Source of the DNA: an uncultured Clostridia bacterium
Lineage (GTDB): Bacteria; Bacillota; Clostridia; Oscillospirales; Ruminococcaceae
Reading direction: 5' to 3'
Assembly (NCBI GenBank): GCA_947627045.1
Contig: CANQUM010000006.1
Span: forward strand, 1 to 64,000
Length of the DNA stretch: 64,000 nucleotides
Shown in pieces: positions 54,038-63,025 of this stretch (positions are counted from its first letter, which is position 1; each line of letters opens with the position of its first letter). The position numbers and the translations under genes were made by a program. The notes below the pieces were generated by a model. That model did no database searches and was not told the origin of the DNA. It saw only the letters and a list, made by a program, of their open reading frames with translations.

Positions 54038-55333
54038 ATGAGTTTGATATGGAGTGAAAATGTAAATTTTCCGTCCTTTCCCAGACTGAACGGGAAGAAA
54101 AGAACAGATGTTCTTATAATCGGCGGAGGCTTAGCAGGAATACTGTGCGCATATTTTCTCAAACAGAAAGGTGTTGACTATATACTTGCGGAGGGAGGAA
54201 AAATCTGCTCGGGAACAACTGCAGGTACTACCGCTAAAATAACCGCACAGCACGGTCTGATTTATCATAAACTGCTTAAATCTCTGGGCAAAGAGCAGTC
54301 TGCTATGTACCTTAACGCTAATCTGTCAGCCTTATCTGAATACAACAAGCTATGCAAAAATATTGACTGCGACTTTGAAATCAAAGATAATTACGTTTAC
54401 TCGCTTGATGATTTATCTCTCCTTGAAAAGGAGTTCTCTGCTTTGACAAAGATAGGCTACAAAGCCTATCTTGTAAAGAATGCTGCTCTTCCGTTTAAAA
54501 CAGCGGGAGCGATAAAGTTTTCAAATCAGGCGCAATTCAATCCGCTTAAATTTGCAGCAGCCATTTGCAAAGACTTAAACATACTCGAAAACACTTTTGT
54601 CCGTGAAATAAGAAATAACAAGGCTCTTACCGACAGCGGAGTAATTGAGGCAAAAAAAATAATTACCGCAACGCATTTTCCGTTTATGAACAAGCATGGA
54701 AGCTATTTTATAAAAATGTATCAGCACCGCTCGTATGAAATTGCACTGGAAAACGCACCTCAGCTTAACGGTATGTATGTTGACGAAAGCAAGAAAGGGT
54801 TATCGTTCAGAAACTACGGAAAATACCTCCTTTTGGGCGGAGGCTCGCACCGTACAGGAAAAAAGGGCGGAAACTGGAAAGAGCTTAGAAATTTTGCCGC
54901 AAGATATTACCCAAACGCTCATGAAAAATATTATTGGGCGGCTCAAGATTGTATGAGCTTAGACGGCATTCCGTATATCGGGCATTACTCAAAACGGATG
55001 AATGACCTTTACGTTGCCACAGGCTTTAATAAATGGGGGATGACATCCTCAATGGTATCTGCAATGCTTTTAATCGATATGGTAATCGGCAAAAAGCCCG
55101 ACTGGGCAAAGGTTTTCGACCCGTCGAGAAGTATTCTGAAACCTCAGCTTGCATTAAATACCTTTGAGGCTGTCGTAAATCTTCTTACACCCACCGCAAA
55201 ACGGTGTCCGCATCTCGGCTGTGCATTAAAGTGGAACAGTGCCGAGCACTCATGGGACTGTCCGTGCCACGGCTCACGTTTTTCAAAAGACGGTATATTG
55301 CTTGAAAACCCCTCGACAGGAAATCTGGAGTAA
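54038..55333 (+). CDS. FAD-dependent oxidoreductase with C-terminal Rieske domain
   Basis: 431 residues. An N-terminal DadA-like flavoprotein begins with the FAD Rossmann motif DVLIIGGGLAGILCAYFL and has the GTTAGTTAKITAQHG signature; QDCMSLDGIPYIGHYS near 310-325 is also typical. The last about 45 residues are a short Rieske 2Fe-2S segment: CPHLGC and CPCHGSRF supply Cys-His and Cys-His ligands (C-x-H...C-x-x-H). This fusion resembles Bacillus YhfW-type proteins. The substrate is unknown. It is a single gene with good GGAGG and a terminator. Confidence 0.9.
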   Translation: MSLIWSENVNFPSFPRLNGKKRTDVLIIGGGLAGILCAYFLKQKGVDYILAEGGKICSGTTAGTTAKITAQHGLIYHKLLKSLGKEQSAMYLNANLSALSEYNKLCKNIDCDFEIKDNYVYSLDDLSLLEKEFSALTKIGYKAYLVKNAALPFKTAGAIKFSNQAQFNPLKFAAAICKDLNILENTFVREIRNNKALTDSGVIEAKKIITATHFPFMNKHGSYFIKMYQHRSYEIALENAPQLNGMYVDESKKGLSFRNYGKYLLLGGGSHRTGKKGGNWKELRNFAARYYPNAHEKYYWAAQDCMSLDGIPYIGHYSKRMNDLYVATGFNKWGMTSSMVSAMLLIDMVIGKKPDWAKVFDPSRSILKPQLALNTFEAVVNLLTPTAKRCPHLGCALKWNSAEHSWDCPCHGSRFSKDGILLENPSTGNLE

Positions 55334-55338
55334 AAGAC

Positions 55339-55380
55339 AAAAGCCATACTGACTTGCTTACACAGTCGGTATGGCTTTTA
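55339..55380 (+). terminator. Terminator of the FAD-Rieske gene
   Basis: Stem AAAAGCCATACTGACT (55339-55354) / AGTCGGTATGGCTTTT (55364-55379), one G-U pair, convergent with fabD. Confidence 0.9.
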
Positions 55381-55400
55381 TATATTAAGTAATCTCTAAA

Positions 55401-56327
55401 TTATGAATTTACCTTTTCAAGTGCTTTCTCTAAAGTTTTCATATTCTCTACATTTGCAAATTCAACATCTGTCAGTGTTTTTCTAACAAGCCCTGTCAAC
55501 ACCTTATTTGGTCCAAGCTCTATAAACGTATTAAAACCTGCGTTTTTCATATTTTCGAGCTCGCTTGTAAACTTAACAGGAGAAACAATATGCTTTGCTA
55601 AAAGCTCAGGCATATTTGAAAAATCGGTCAGCCTGTTTCCTGAAACATTGCTATAGAAATCAACTGCCGGCATATTAAACTTAACGTCTTTCACCGCCTC
55701 TTTAAATTCGTCTGCGGCAGGCTGCATTAGCTTTGAATGAAATGCCGATGCTACATTCAGCTTCATTGCCCTTGCCTTTTTCTCTGTAAATACCTCTACA
55801 GCTCTGTCAACAGCTTTGGTATCCCCCGCAATAACCGTCTGAACAGATGAGTTGTAATTTACCGGCACAACATAACCTTCGATTGTTCCGCAAATCTCTT
55901 CAACCTCGCCTGCCGATAAACCTATAATTGCACACATAGCACCGTCTGAATTCTCTGCCGCTTTCTGCATTGCTTCTGCTCTGGCTTTTATTACCCTAAA
56001 GCCGTCCGCAATGCTCAGCATACCCGAACAGACCATTGCCGCATATTCGCCGAGAGAATGCCCAGCTACTGCTCCGCATTTGATTCCGTTTGCTTTCATT
56101 GCCTCTAAAGCACAAAGCGAGACCGCCATAATAGCAGGCTGTGAAACGACAGTTTTGTTCAGTTCCGTATCAGGACCCTCAAAAACGATTTTTGCAAGGT
56201 CGTAGCCGAGAACCTCGCCGGCTGTCTTAAAAACAGACCTTGCACCGTCAAAGTTATCAAACAAATCTTTTGCCATTCCTACATACTGCGAACCCTGCCC
56301 CGAGAACATAAATACATTTTCAGACAT
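55401..56327 (-). CDS. fabD: Malonyl-CoA:ACP transacylase
   Basis: 308 residues. It loads malonate from CoA onto acyl carrier protein for fatty acid synthesis. FMFSGQGSQYVGMAKDL opens the protein; the nucleophile Ser is in AVAGHSLGEYAAMV (about residue 90), the catalytic His in VASAFHSKLM (about 198), and Gln and Arg contacts are conserved. Length normal. Unusually it is divergent from the rest of the fab cluster, separated by a 276-bp regulatory region, rather than lying between fabK and fabG as in many Firmicutes. Confidence 0.96.
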   Translation of the reverse strand: MSENVFMFSGQGSQYVGMAKDLFDNFDGARSVFKTAGEVLGYDLAKIVFEGPDTELNKTVVSQPAIMAVSLCALEAMKANGIKCGAVAGHSLGEYAAMVCSGMLSIADGFRVIKARAEAMQKAAENSDGAMCAIIGLSAGEVEEICGTIEGYVVPVNYNSSVQTVIAGDTKAVDRAVEVFTEKKARAMKLNVASAFHSKLMQPAADEFKEAVKDVKFNMPAVDFYSNVSGNRLTDFSNMPELLAKHIVSPVKFTSELENMKNAGFNTFIELGPNKVLTGLVRKTLTDVEFANVENMKTLEKALEKVNS

Positions 56328-56366
56328 AAATTTACTCCTTGTCTTAATAAATCAGTAATCGTACAC

Positions 56367-56415
56367 TTGTTATTAACAAAATGATGTTGACCTTTTTGCA
56401 TAAAAATAGTATAAT
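56367..56415 (+). promoter_or_regulatory. Promoter of the fab-acc operon with adjacent palindrome
   Basis: TTGACC (56387-56392) and TATAAT (56410-56415), 17 bp apart. A perfect 13-bp palindrome TTGTTATTAACAA (56367-56379) ends 7 bp upstream of the -35 and sits between the divergent fabD and fabH units, a plausible site for a lipid regulator. It does not resemble the FapR operator closely. Confidence 0.65.
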
Positions 56416-56428
56416 AATATAACACAAT

Positions 56429-56505
56429 AATTCCCTATACAGTAAAATCGGCTTGACTGCTAAGCTTCACAGACGTATAATTGCGGTCTGTATCTGTTGG
56501 GAATT
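56429..56505 (+). promoter_or_regulatory. Structured RNA leader upstream of fabH (three-way-junction-like)
   Basis: The predicted 180-nt leader starts with a closing stem AATTCCC (56429-56435) + ACAG (56439-56442) pairing with CTGT (56494-56497) + GGGAATT (56499-56505). It encloses GCTT (56451-56454) / AAGC (56462-56465) and ACAGAC (56469-56474) / GTCTGT (56486-56491). A T-rich run (AGCTTTTTATTTT) follows. I do not recognise a known riboswitch class. Confidence 0.5.
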
Positions 56506-56603
56506 GCATCAGCTTTTTATTTTGACTGTTGTTGATTTAATGTACAATTTGGATTATATCATCTTTTTATAAATTTTTCAATATGTGAGAGAGAGGACTT
56601 TTT

Positions 56604-57599
56604 ATGACCGGTGTAAACATCATTGGCGCAGGTAAATACGTTCCTGATTTAGTTTTAACAAACGAAATGTTATCCCAGATCGTTGACACAAACGACGAAT
56701 GGATCACAACAAGAACAGGAATAAAATCCAGATACATCACAAACGGCGAGCCTACCTTTCATCTTGGCGCTATGTCTTCTAAAGAAGCTATTAAAGACGC
56801 AGGCATTGATCCAAAAGACATCGGTTTGATAATTGTTACAACCATTACAAACGACTTTTCCACGCCGTCTGTCGCCTGTCTTATTCAGCGGGAGATCGGA
56901 GCGATCGGGTCAATGGCGATTGATATAAACTGTGCATGTGCAGGCTTTGTTTACGCTTTTGATATGGCAAAAAGATATTTAGAAACAGATAAAAATTTAA
57001 AGTATGTTTTGGTAGTTTCAGCTGAGGAGCTTTCAAAAATTACCGATTATACCGACCGTTCGACCTGCGTTTTGTTCGGCGACGGTGCGGCTGCGGTTGT
57101 TTTAGAACGAGATGAAAGCAAAATATTCTCAAGCTATCTCGGCGCTGACGGAACAGGTGCAGAATATCTTCTTGCAAGAAGCTATCATTCAGAAACGCCG
57201 TTTACTACAAATTTTGATAGATTTGACGACAAAATGCCTGACGGCAACAGTCATTATCTATTCCAAAACGGCAAAGAGGTTTATAAATTTGCCACAAAAA
57301 CATTGCCGATCGCAGTTAAAGAGTCCTGCAAAAAGGTAGGTATGGTGGCTGATGATTTAGATGTTATTATACCTCATCAGGCAAATGTGAGAATAATAGA
57401 AACAGCCGCTAAAAATCTCGGCGTTTCTATGGACAAGTTTTATATAAATCTCGGAAATCACGGAAACACTTCAAGTGCATCTATTCCGCTTGCCTTATAC
57501 GACGCCATAAAAGACGGAAGTCTGACAAAAGGGGATAAGGCTTGTATAGTAGGCTTCGGTGCAGGTCTCACCTACGGCGGAATTGTATTTGAATTTTAA
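56604..57599 (+). CDS. fabH: Beta-ketoacyl-ACP synthase III
   Basis: 331 residues. It condenses acetyl-CoA or branched acyl-CoA with malonyl-ACP to start fatty acid chains. The catalytic triad is complete: Cys in INCACAGFVYA (about 113), His in IIPHQANVRI (about 254) and Asn in NLGNHGNTSSAS (about 284). The N-terminus GVNIIGAGKYVPDLVLTNEML and NDEWITTRTGIKSR are typical. First gene of the operon, behind a long structured leader. Spacing to fabK is 38 bp, where acpP commonly lies in related genomes but is absent here. Confidence 0.97.
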   Translation: MTGVNIIGAGKYVPDLVLTNEMLSQIVDTNDEWITTRTGIKSRYITNGEPTFHLGAMSSKEAIKDAGIDPKDIGLIIVTTITNDFSTPSVACLIQREIGAIGSMAIDINCACAGFVYAFDMAKRYLETDKNLKYVLVVSAEELSKITDYTDRSTCVLFGDGAAAVVLERDESKIFSSYLGADGTGAEYLLARSYHSETPFTTNFDRFDDKMPDGNSHYLFQNGKEVYKFATKTLPIAVKESCKKVGMVADDLDVIIPHQANVRIIETAAKNLGVSMDKFYINLGNHGNTSSASIPLALYDAIKDGSLTKGDKACIVGFGAGLTYGGIVFEF

Positions 57600-57637
57600 G
57601 TTTAATCTTTTAAAATATAGAGGAAAAGAGGAATTTT

Positions 57638-58567
57638 ATGAATACTAAAATAACCGAGCTTTTGGGCATAAAATACCCAATAATTCAGGGAGGCATGGCT
57701 TGGATAGCAGAGTCAACCCTTGCTTCTGCCGTTTCCAACGCAGGAGGATTGGGACTTATTGCAGGCGGTTCTGCCCCTATAGACTATTTAAGAGAGCAAA
57801 TAAGAAAAACTAAAGAAAATGTAAACGGCAAGCCGTTCGGAGTAAATGTTATGCTTATGTCTCCCAACGCTGAGGATTTGGCTAAGCTAGTTATTGAGGA
57901 AGATGTTCCTGTCGTTACGACCGGAGCCGGAAATCCCGGTAAATTTATGGACGCTTGGAAAGAGGCTGGAATAAAGGTCATACCTGTTGTTCCGTCGGTC
58001 GCTCTTGCAAAGAGAATGGAGCGTATGGGTGCAGACGCCGTTGTAGCCGAAGGTACAGAATCAGGCGGTCATATCGGAGAAAATACAACAATGTGTCTTG
58101 TTCCGCAGGTAGTTGATGGAGTAGATATACCTGTTATCGCAGCGGGCGGAATCGCAGACGGCAGAGGAATTGCCGCATCAATAATGCTGGGTGCTGAAGG
58201 CGTTCAGGTCGGCACACGTTTTCTGGCAGCAGAAGAATGTCAGATCCACCCGACTTACAAAGAGCTTATTGTAAAAGCTAAGGACACCGACAGTATCGTT
58301 ACAGGAAGAACAACGGGACACCCTTGCAGAAATGTTAAAACAAAGTTTTCAAAGCAGCTTGCTTCAGGTGAAAAAAACGGAAGTATTACTCCCGAAGAAT
58401 TTGAAGAGATCACTCTCGGTTCGCTTAAAAAAGCCGTTTTGGACGGAAATCTTGATGAAGGCTCGTTCTTATGCGGAGCTATCGCAGGTATGATAACAGA
58501 AGTCAAATCCTGCAAGGATATTATAGAGGAAATGTTCTCACAGGCTGAGGACTTGCTGAATAAATAG
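57638..58567 (+). CDS. fabK: Enoyl-ACP reductase II (FMN-dependent)
   Basis: 309 residues. It performs the last step of each elongation cycle using NAD(P)H and FMN. It belongs to the 2-nitropropane dioxygenase fold: IKYPIIQGGMAWIAESTLASAVSNAGGLGLIAGG (FMN site), GVNVMLMSP, the catalytic His in AEGTESGGHIGENT (about 144) and PVIAAGGIADGRGIAA. FabK instead of FabI makes such organisms insensitive to triclosan. Length and motifs are normal. GAGGAA precedes the ATG. Confidence 0.95.
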   Translation: MNTKITELLGIKYPIIQGGMAWIAESTLASAVSNAGGLGLIAGGSAPIDYLREQIRKTKENVNGKPFGVNVMLMSPNAEDLAKLVIEEDVPVVTTGAGNPGKFMDAWKEAGIKVIPVVPSVALAKRMERMGADAVVAEGTESGGHIGENTTMCLVPQVVDGVDIPVIAAGGIADGRGIAASIMLGAEGVQVGTRFLAAEECQIHPTYKELIVKAKDTDSIVTGRTTGHPCRNVKTKFSKQLASGEKNGSITPEEFEEITLGSLKKAVLDGNLDEGSFLCGAIAGMITEVKSCKDIIEEMFSQAEDLLNK

Positions 58568-58616
58568 TCATTACTTGTTTTACGCATTACAGAGTTAAAA
58601 ACGGAGGATAAATTAT

Positions 58617-59357
58617 ATGGCAACAGCAATAGTTACGGGTGCTTCTCAGGGAATAGGCGCCTGCATAATAAAAAGACTGGCAAAGGACGGTTTCGACTGT
58701 GTAGTCAACTGTTATCCGAGCGATAATGATAAAGCTAACGCAGAAGCGGTAAAAGCAGAATGTGAAAGCTATGGCGTCAAGGCGGCAGTTTACCCCTGCG
58801 ACGTTTCAAAATATGACGACTGCGAAAAAATGGTCAAGGATATAAAAGCCGAGTTCGGCACAATTGACGTTTTAGTAAACAACGCAGGTATCACTAAAGA
58901 CGGTCTTCTTGCCCGTATGAGCGAGGAACAGTATGACGCTGTAATTGCAGTAAATCAGAAAAGCGTATTCAATATGATGAAGCACGTCGGTTCTGTTATG
59001 ATGCGTCAAAGAAGCGGAAAGGTTGTAAACCTTGCTTCTGTTGCAGGTCTTTACGGTAATCCCGGACAATTTAACTATTCAGCGTCAAAAGCGGCTATTA
59101 TAGGTATGACAAAGACCGCCGCTAAGGAGTTAGGTTCAAGAGGCGTAAATGTAAATGCCGTTGCACCCGGATTTATCAAAACTCCGATGACCGACGCTTT
59201 AACAGAAGAACAGCGAAACGCTATGCTTTCTGTAATAGCTATGAAAAGATACGGAACTGTCGATGAAATTGCAGGAGTTGTTTCTTTCTTAGTTTCAGAT
59301 GACGCAAGCTATGTAACAGGACAGGTTATTGAAATAAGCGGCGGACTTTCTATGTAG
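58617..59357 (+). CDS. fabG: 3-oxoacyl-ACP reductase
   Basis: A 246-residue short-chain dehydrogenase using NADPH to reduce ketoacyl-ACP. The cofactor motif TGASQGIGA is at 8-16, NNAGITKDG at about 88, the catalytic Ser in NLASVAGLYG (about 140) and the Tyr-Lys pair in YSASKAA (about 153 and 157). It ends with the usual YVTGQVIEISGGLSM. GGAGG lies upstream of the ATG. Third gene of the operon. Confidence 0.96.
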   Translation: MATAIVTGASQGIGACIIKRLAKDGFDCVVNCYPSDNDKANAEAVKAECESYGVKAAVYPCDVSKYDDCEKMVKDIKAEFGTIDVLVNNAGITKDGLLARMSEEQYDAVIAVNQKSVFNMMKHVGSVMMRQRSGKVVNLASVAGLYGNPGQFNYSASKAAIIGMTKTAAKELGSRGVNVNAVAPGFIKTPMTDALTEEQRNAMLSVIAMKRYGTVDEIAGVVSFLVSDDASYVTGQVIEISGGLSM

Positions 59358-59400
59358 TGCAGAACCGCATGAAGTTTGCAAAGAAAGGATTAATATATCA

Positions 59401-60636
59401 ATGAGAAGAGTAGTTATCACAGGAATGGGAACAAAAAATCCTCTCGGTTTAAGCGTTGAGGAGTTTTGGAATAATATCAAAGCAAACAAGCTGGGTTTTT
59501 CTTTTGTTGACCAGTTTGACGCGACGGATTTTCCTATCAAGGTTGTCGGTGCTGTAAAGAATTTCGACCCTCTTGACTATTTTGAGAAAAAAGAAGCAAG
59601 AAAGCTGTGCAGATTTACTCAGTTTGCTGTTTCATCTGCAAAAGACGCTTTAAACGACGCTGAAACCGACTTCAAAGACTTAGACCCTTTCAAAGTAGGA
59701 GTTATAATTGGCGCCGGTATCGGCGGTCTTGAAGAAACCGAAGCCCAGCACCAAAGATTTTTAGAAAAAGGTCCTGACAGAATTTCTGTATTCTATGTTC
59801 CTATGATGATCGGAAATATGGCGGCAGGAGAAGTTGCGATGCGAACGGGCTTTAAAGGCGATAACTTCTGTACAACGACCGCCTGTGCATCGTCTACTCA
59901 TGCTATCGGAGAGGCTTTCAGAAAGGTAAAAGACGGCTATCTCGACGCTTGCTTATGCGGCGGAACAGAGGCTTGTATTACAAAATTCTCTCTTGCAGGC
60001 TTTAACAATATGAAAGCGCTTTCAAAAGCAACCGAACTTGATAAAGCGTCCACACCTTTCGACGCTGAAAGACAAGGTTTTGTTTTGGGCGAGGGCTGCG
60101 GCATTTTAGTTCTTGAGGAGCTTGAACACGCAAAGGCAAGAGGTGCAAAAATCTATGCTGAAATCGCAGGCTACGGTGCAACTGGCGATGCTTATCATAT
60201 GACGAGTCCAGACCCTGAAGGAGAAGGCGCTGCGAGAGCTATGGTAAACAGCTATGAGGAAGCAGGATTGACCGCTTCTGATATTGACTATATCAACGCT
60301 CACGGAACTTCAACAGGTCTTAATGACAAATATGAAACAAAAGCTATCAAAAAGGCTCTTGGCGAAAGTGCCGATAATGTAGTAATAAATTCAACAAAAT
60401 CAATGATAGGTCATTTGCTTGGTGCGGCAGGTGCTGTTGAGGCAATTATCACAGCGTTGTCAGTGCGTGATGATTTTGTACACAGAACTATGGGATATAA
60501 AACTCCCGACCCTGAATGTGATTTGAATTATGCAGTTGACGGTAACAAGGAAATGACTGTTAACGCTGCTCTTTCAAATTCGCTCGGATTTGGCGGTCAT
60601 AACGCATCAATTTGTATAAAAAAGTTTAAAGACTGA
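59401..60636 (+). CDS. fabF: Beta-ketoacyl-ACP synthase II
   Basis: A 411-residue condensing enzyme for chain elongation. The Cys-His-His triad is complete: Cys in TTACASSTHAIGEA (about 164), His in INAHGTSTGLND (about 303) and His in MIGHLLGAAGAVEA (about 339). RVVITGMGTKNPLGLSVEEFW and SNSLGFGGHNAS are typical. It follows fabG by 43 bp. Confidence 0.97.
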   Translation: MRRVVITGMGTKNPLGLSVEEFWNNIKANKLGFSFVDQFDATDFPIKVVGAVKNFDPLDYFEKKEARKLCRFTQFAVSSAKDALNDAETDFKDLDPFKVGVIIGAGIGGLEETEAQHQRFLEKGPDRISVFYVPMMIGNMAAGEVAMRTGFKGDNFCTTTACASSTHAIGEAFRKVKDGYLDACLCGGTEACITKFSLAGFNNMKALSKATELDKASTPFDAERQGFVLGEGCGILVLEELEHAKARGAKIYAEIAGYGATGDAYHMTSPDPEGEGAARAMVNSYEEAGLTASDIDYINAHGTSTGLNDKYETKAIKKALGESADNVVINSTKSMIGHLLGAAGAVEAIITALSVRDDFVHRTMGYKTPDPECDLNYAVDGNKEMTVNAALSNSLGFGGHNASICIKKFKD

Positions 60637-60693
60637 TCATATAAAAGCAAATCTGACAGGCTTAACTTCTATATATGAACGGAGGAACATATA

Positions 60694-61146
60694 ATGAGCA
60701 AACAAATAGGCAACGGCTTTGAGATAGACGACTTAAACGCTATTGCAAAGATAATCAAAGACAACGATTTAGGAAAAATAAAAATCAAGAACGGCGATTG
60801 CGAGATATGTGTTGAGGCGAAGACTTGTCCTGCTTCTCCGATAGTAAATGCTGCTCCATCGGTTATTGTACCTGATGAAACATCTGCTGAAACATCACAA
60901 ACAGCTGAAAGCGGAAACGTATGCAGATCACCTATTGTGGGAACCTTCTATGCGGCTTCTGCTCCTGATAAAGAGCCTTTTGTATCTGTAGGCAGTCAGG
61001 TTCACAAGGGAGACGTTATTTACATCATTGAATCAATGAAGGTGATGAGCGAGGTAACAAGCGAATTCGACGGCAAGGTAAAGGAAATCTGCGTAAACAA
61101 CGGCGATGCTGTAGAGTTCAATCAGCCGATTATGATAATAGAATAG
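60694..61146 (+). CDS. accB: Biotin carboxyl carrier protein of acetyl-CoA carboxylase
   Basis: 150 residues. The N-terminal helical part (1-45) and a Pro/Ala/Ser-rich linker (47-75) precede the biotinyl domain (80-150): CRSPIVGTFYAASAPDKEPFVSVGSQV with the thumb, and the biotin-accepting Lys in IESMKVMSEV (about 116; the family usually reads EAMKM). It passes CO2 from AccC to AccDA, whose genes follow. GGAGG precedes the ATG. Confidence 0.95.
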   Translation: MSKQIGNGFEIDDLNAIAKIIKDNDLGKIKIKNGDCEICVEAKTCPASPIVNAAPSVIVPDETSAETSQTAESGNVCRSPIVGTFYAASAPDKEPFVSVGSQVHKGDVIYIIESMKVMSEVTSEFDGKVKEICVNNGDAVEFNQPIMIIE

Positions 61147-61176
61147 CAATCAATTTGATTGCTGAAAGGAAAATTT

Positions 61177-61608
61177 ATGGCAGTAGTATTAAACAAAGAG
61201 CAAATAAAAGAAATAATCCCTCACAGAGACCCGTTTTTACTTATCGACGAAGTAAACGAGCTTGAAGTGGGAAAAAGAGTAAAAGCCACAAAATATATCA
61301 AAGCAGACGACTTCTGGTTTAAAGGACATTTTCCGGAATACCCTGTAACGCCGGGTGTTTTGATGGTTGAAATGCTTGCACAGGCAGGAGCTGTTGCACT
61401 TTTGTCGCTCCCGGAAAACAAGGGGAAAATAGGTCTTTTCGGGGGAATTAACAACTGCAAGTTCCGACAGCAGGTCGTTCCAGGAGACACTCTGGAGCTT
61501 GAAGTTGAAATAATCAAAGTAAGAGGTCCTTTAGGGGTCGGAAAAGGAATTGCCACAGTAAACGGTAAGAAGGCTGTTTCCTGTGAAATCACCTTTGCTA
61601 TAAAATAA
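61177..61608 (+). CDS. fabZ: 3-hydroxyacyl-ACP dehydratase
   Basis: About 143 residues from ATG 61177, with AAAGGA 7 bases upstream; the in-frame TTG at 61159 has no ribosome site. It is a hot-dog fold enzyme with PHRDPFLLIDEV, the catalytic His in WFKGHFPEYPVTPGVLMVE and the catalytic Glu in that same helix, and GGINNCKFRQQVVPGD. The length is normal. It lies between accB and accC, the usual Firmicute order. Confidence 0.96.
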   Translation: MAVVLNKEQIKEIIPHRDPFLLIDEVNELEVGKRVKATKYIKADDFWFKGHFPEYPVTPGVLMVEMLAQAGAVALLSLPENKGKIGLFGGINNCKFRQQVVPGDTLELEVEIIKVRGPLGVGKGIATVNGKKAVSCEITFAIK

Positions 61609-61623
61609 AACTGGAGACTTTAT

Positions 61624-62976
61624 ATGATTAAAAAGGTTCTTATAGCGAACAGAGGAGAAATAGCTGTTCGTATAATTCGTGCTTGCAGAGAGCTTGGAAT
61701 AGCTACTGTTGCAGTTTATTCAACGGGCGATTCAAACGCACTACATGCAAAGATTGCAGACGAAGCAGTTTGTATAGGTCCTGCATCGAGTGCAGAAAGC
61801 TATCTGAATATGCGTGCTATAATATCAGCCTGCGAAATTACAGGCGCAGACGCAATTCACCCGGGCTTTGGCTTTTTATCAGAAAACGCAAACTTTGCAA
61901 GAACTTGTGAAAAATGCGGTATAACCTTTATAGGTCCAAAACCCGAATCTATAGAAATGCTCGGAGATAAGGCTCAGGCAAAGGAAACTATGAAAAAAGC
62001 AGGCGTTCCCGTAATACTAGGCTCTGACGGAGCTGTTAAGGATATGACTTCGGCAGTGGATCTTGCTCGGAAAATAGGCTATCCTGTTATGGTAAAGGCT
62101 TCTGCCGGCGGCGGCGGAAGAGGTATTCGTATTGTAAGAGAAGAATCCGAGCTTGAAACGCAGATCACAGCCGCTAAAACCGAAGCAATGGCTTGCTTCG
62201 GAAATGACGAGATTTATATTGAGAAGTTTATAGAAAACCCAAAGCATATTGAGATTCAAATTCTTGCTGATAATTACGGCAATGTTATTCATCTTGGCGA
62301 GAGAGACTGTTCTATGCAAAGACGCAATCAAAAAGTGTTAGAGGAAACTCCGTCGCCTGTTATGACAAATGAGCTTCGTGAAAAAATGGGTGCATCAGCT
62401 GTTGCGGCGGCTAAGGCGTGCGGTTACAGAAATGCAGGAACGATTGAATTTTTAGTCGATAAAGACTTAAACTATTATTTTATGGAGATGAATACTCGTA
62501 TTCAGGTTGAGCACCCTATTACAGAGTCTGTTACGGGCATAGACTTAGTTAGACAGCAGCTTCTTATCGCCTCAGGTAAAGAGCTTGACATAAAACAGGA
62601 AGACGTACACTTGACAGGTCATGCAATTGAGTGTAGAATTAATGCAGAAAATCCTGAACAGAATTTCCGTCCGTCGCCCGGAGTGATTAATTCATTACAT
62701 ATCCCGGGAGGACTTGGTATAAGAGTTGACAGTGCAGTTTATCAGGGATATGAGATTCCGCCGTATTATGATTCAATGATAGCAAAGCTAATTTGCTTCG
62801 GGCCTGACAGAGAAAGTGCCATTGCAAAAATGAAGTGGGCGCTCTCTGAATTTATCGTCGACGGCGTATCTACAAATATTGACTTTCAGTTAAAACTTAT
62901 TCGCAGAAAAGAATTTTTAGACGGCAATTACGACAATGGTTTTCTGGGCAGAGTTGATATTTTAAAGGATCAGTAA
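61624..62976 (+). CDS. accC: Biotin carboxylase subunit of acetyl-CoA carboxylase
   Basis: A 450-residue ATP-grasp enzyme carboxylating biotin on AccB. MIKKVLIANRGEIAVRIIRACRELG opens the protein; the glycine-rich lid VKASAGGGGRGIRIV (about 159-172), the ERDCSMQRRNQKVLEE segment and EMNTRIQVEHPITE catalytic region are intact. Length normal. Only 15 bp separate it from fabZ. Confidence 0.97.
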   Translation: MIKKVLIANRGEIAVRIIRACRELGIATVAVYSTGDSNALHAKIADEAVCIGPASSAESYLNMRAIISACEITGADAIHPGFGFLSENANFARTCEKCGITFIGPKPESIEMLGDKAQAKETMKKAGVPVILGSDGAVKDMTSAVDLARKIGYPVMVKASAGGGGRGIRIVREESELETQITAAKTEAMACFGNDEIYIEKFIENPKHIEIQILADNYGNVIHLGERDCSMQRRNQKVLEETPSPVMTNELREKMGASAVAAAKACGYRNAGTIEFLVDKDLNYYFMEMNTRIQVEHPITESVTGIDLVRQQLLIASGKELDIKQEDVHLTGHAIECRINAENPEQNFRPSPGVINSLHIPGGLGIRVDSAVYQGYEIPPYYDSMIAKLICFGPDRESAIAKMKWALSEFIVDGVSTNIDFQLKLIRRKEFLDGNYDNGFLGRVDILKDQ

Positions 62977-63025
62977 TGCTTAACTTTTCATACGCATTGA
63001 TATATCTGAGGAAGGGAGATTTTTT

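Noticed and set aside
56367-56379. FapR operator
   Set aside because: The palindrome TTGTTATTAACAA does not match the known FapR consensus, and no fapR/plsX genes are in the window; left as an unassigned palindrome.
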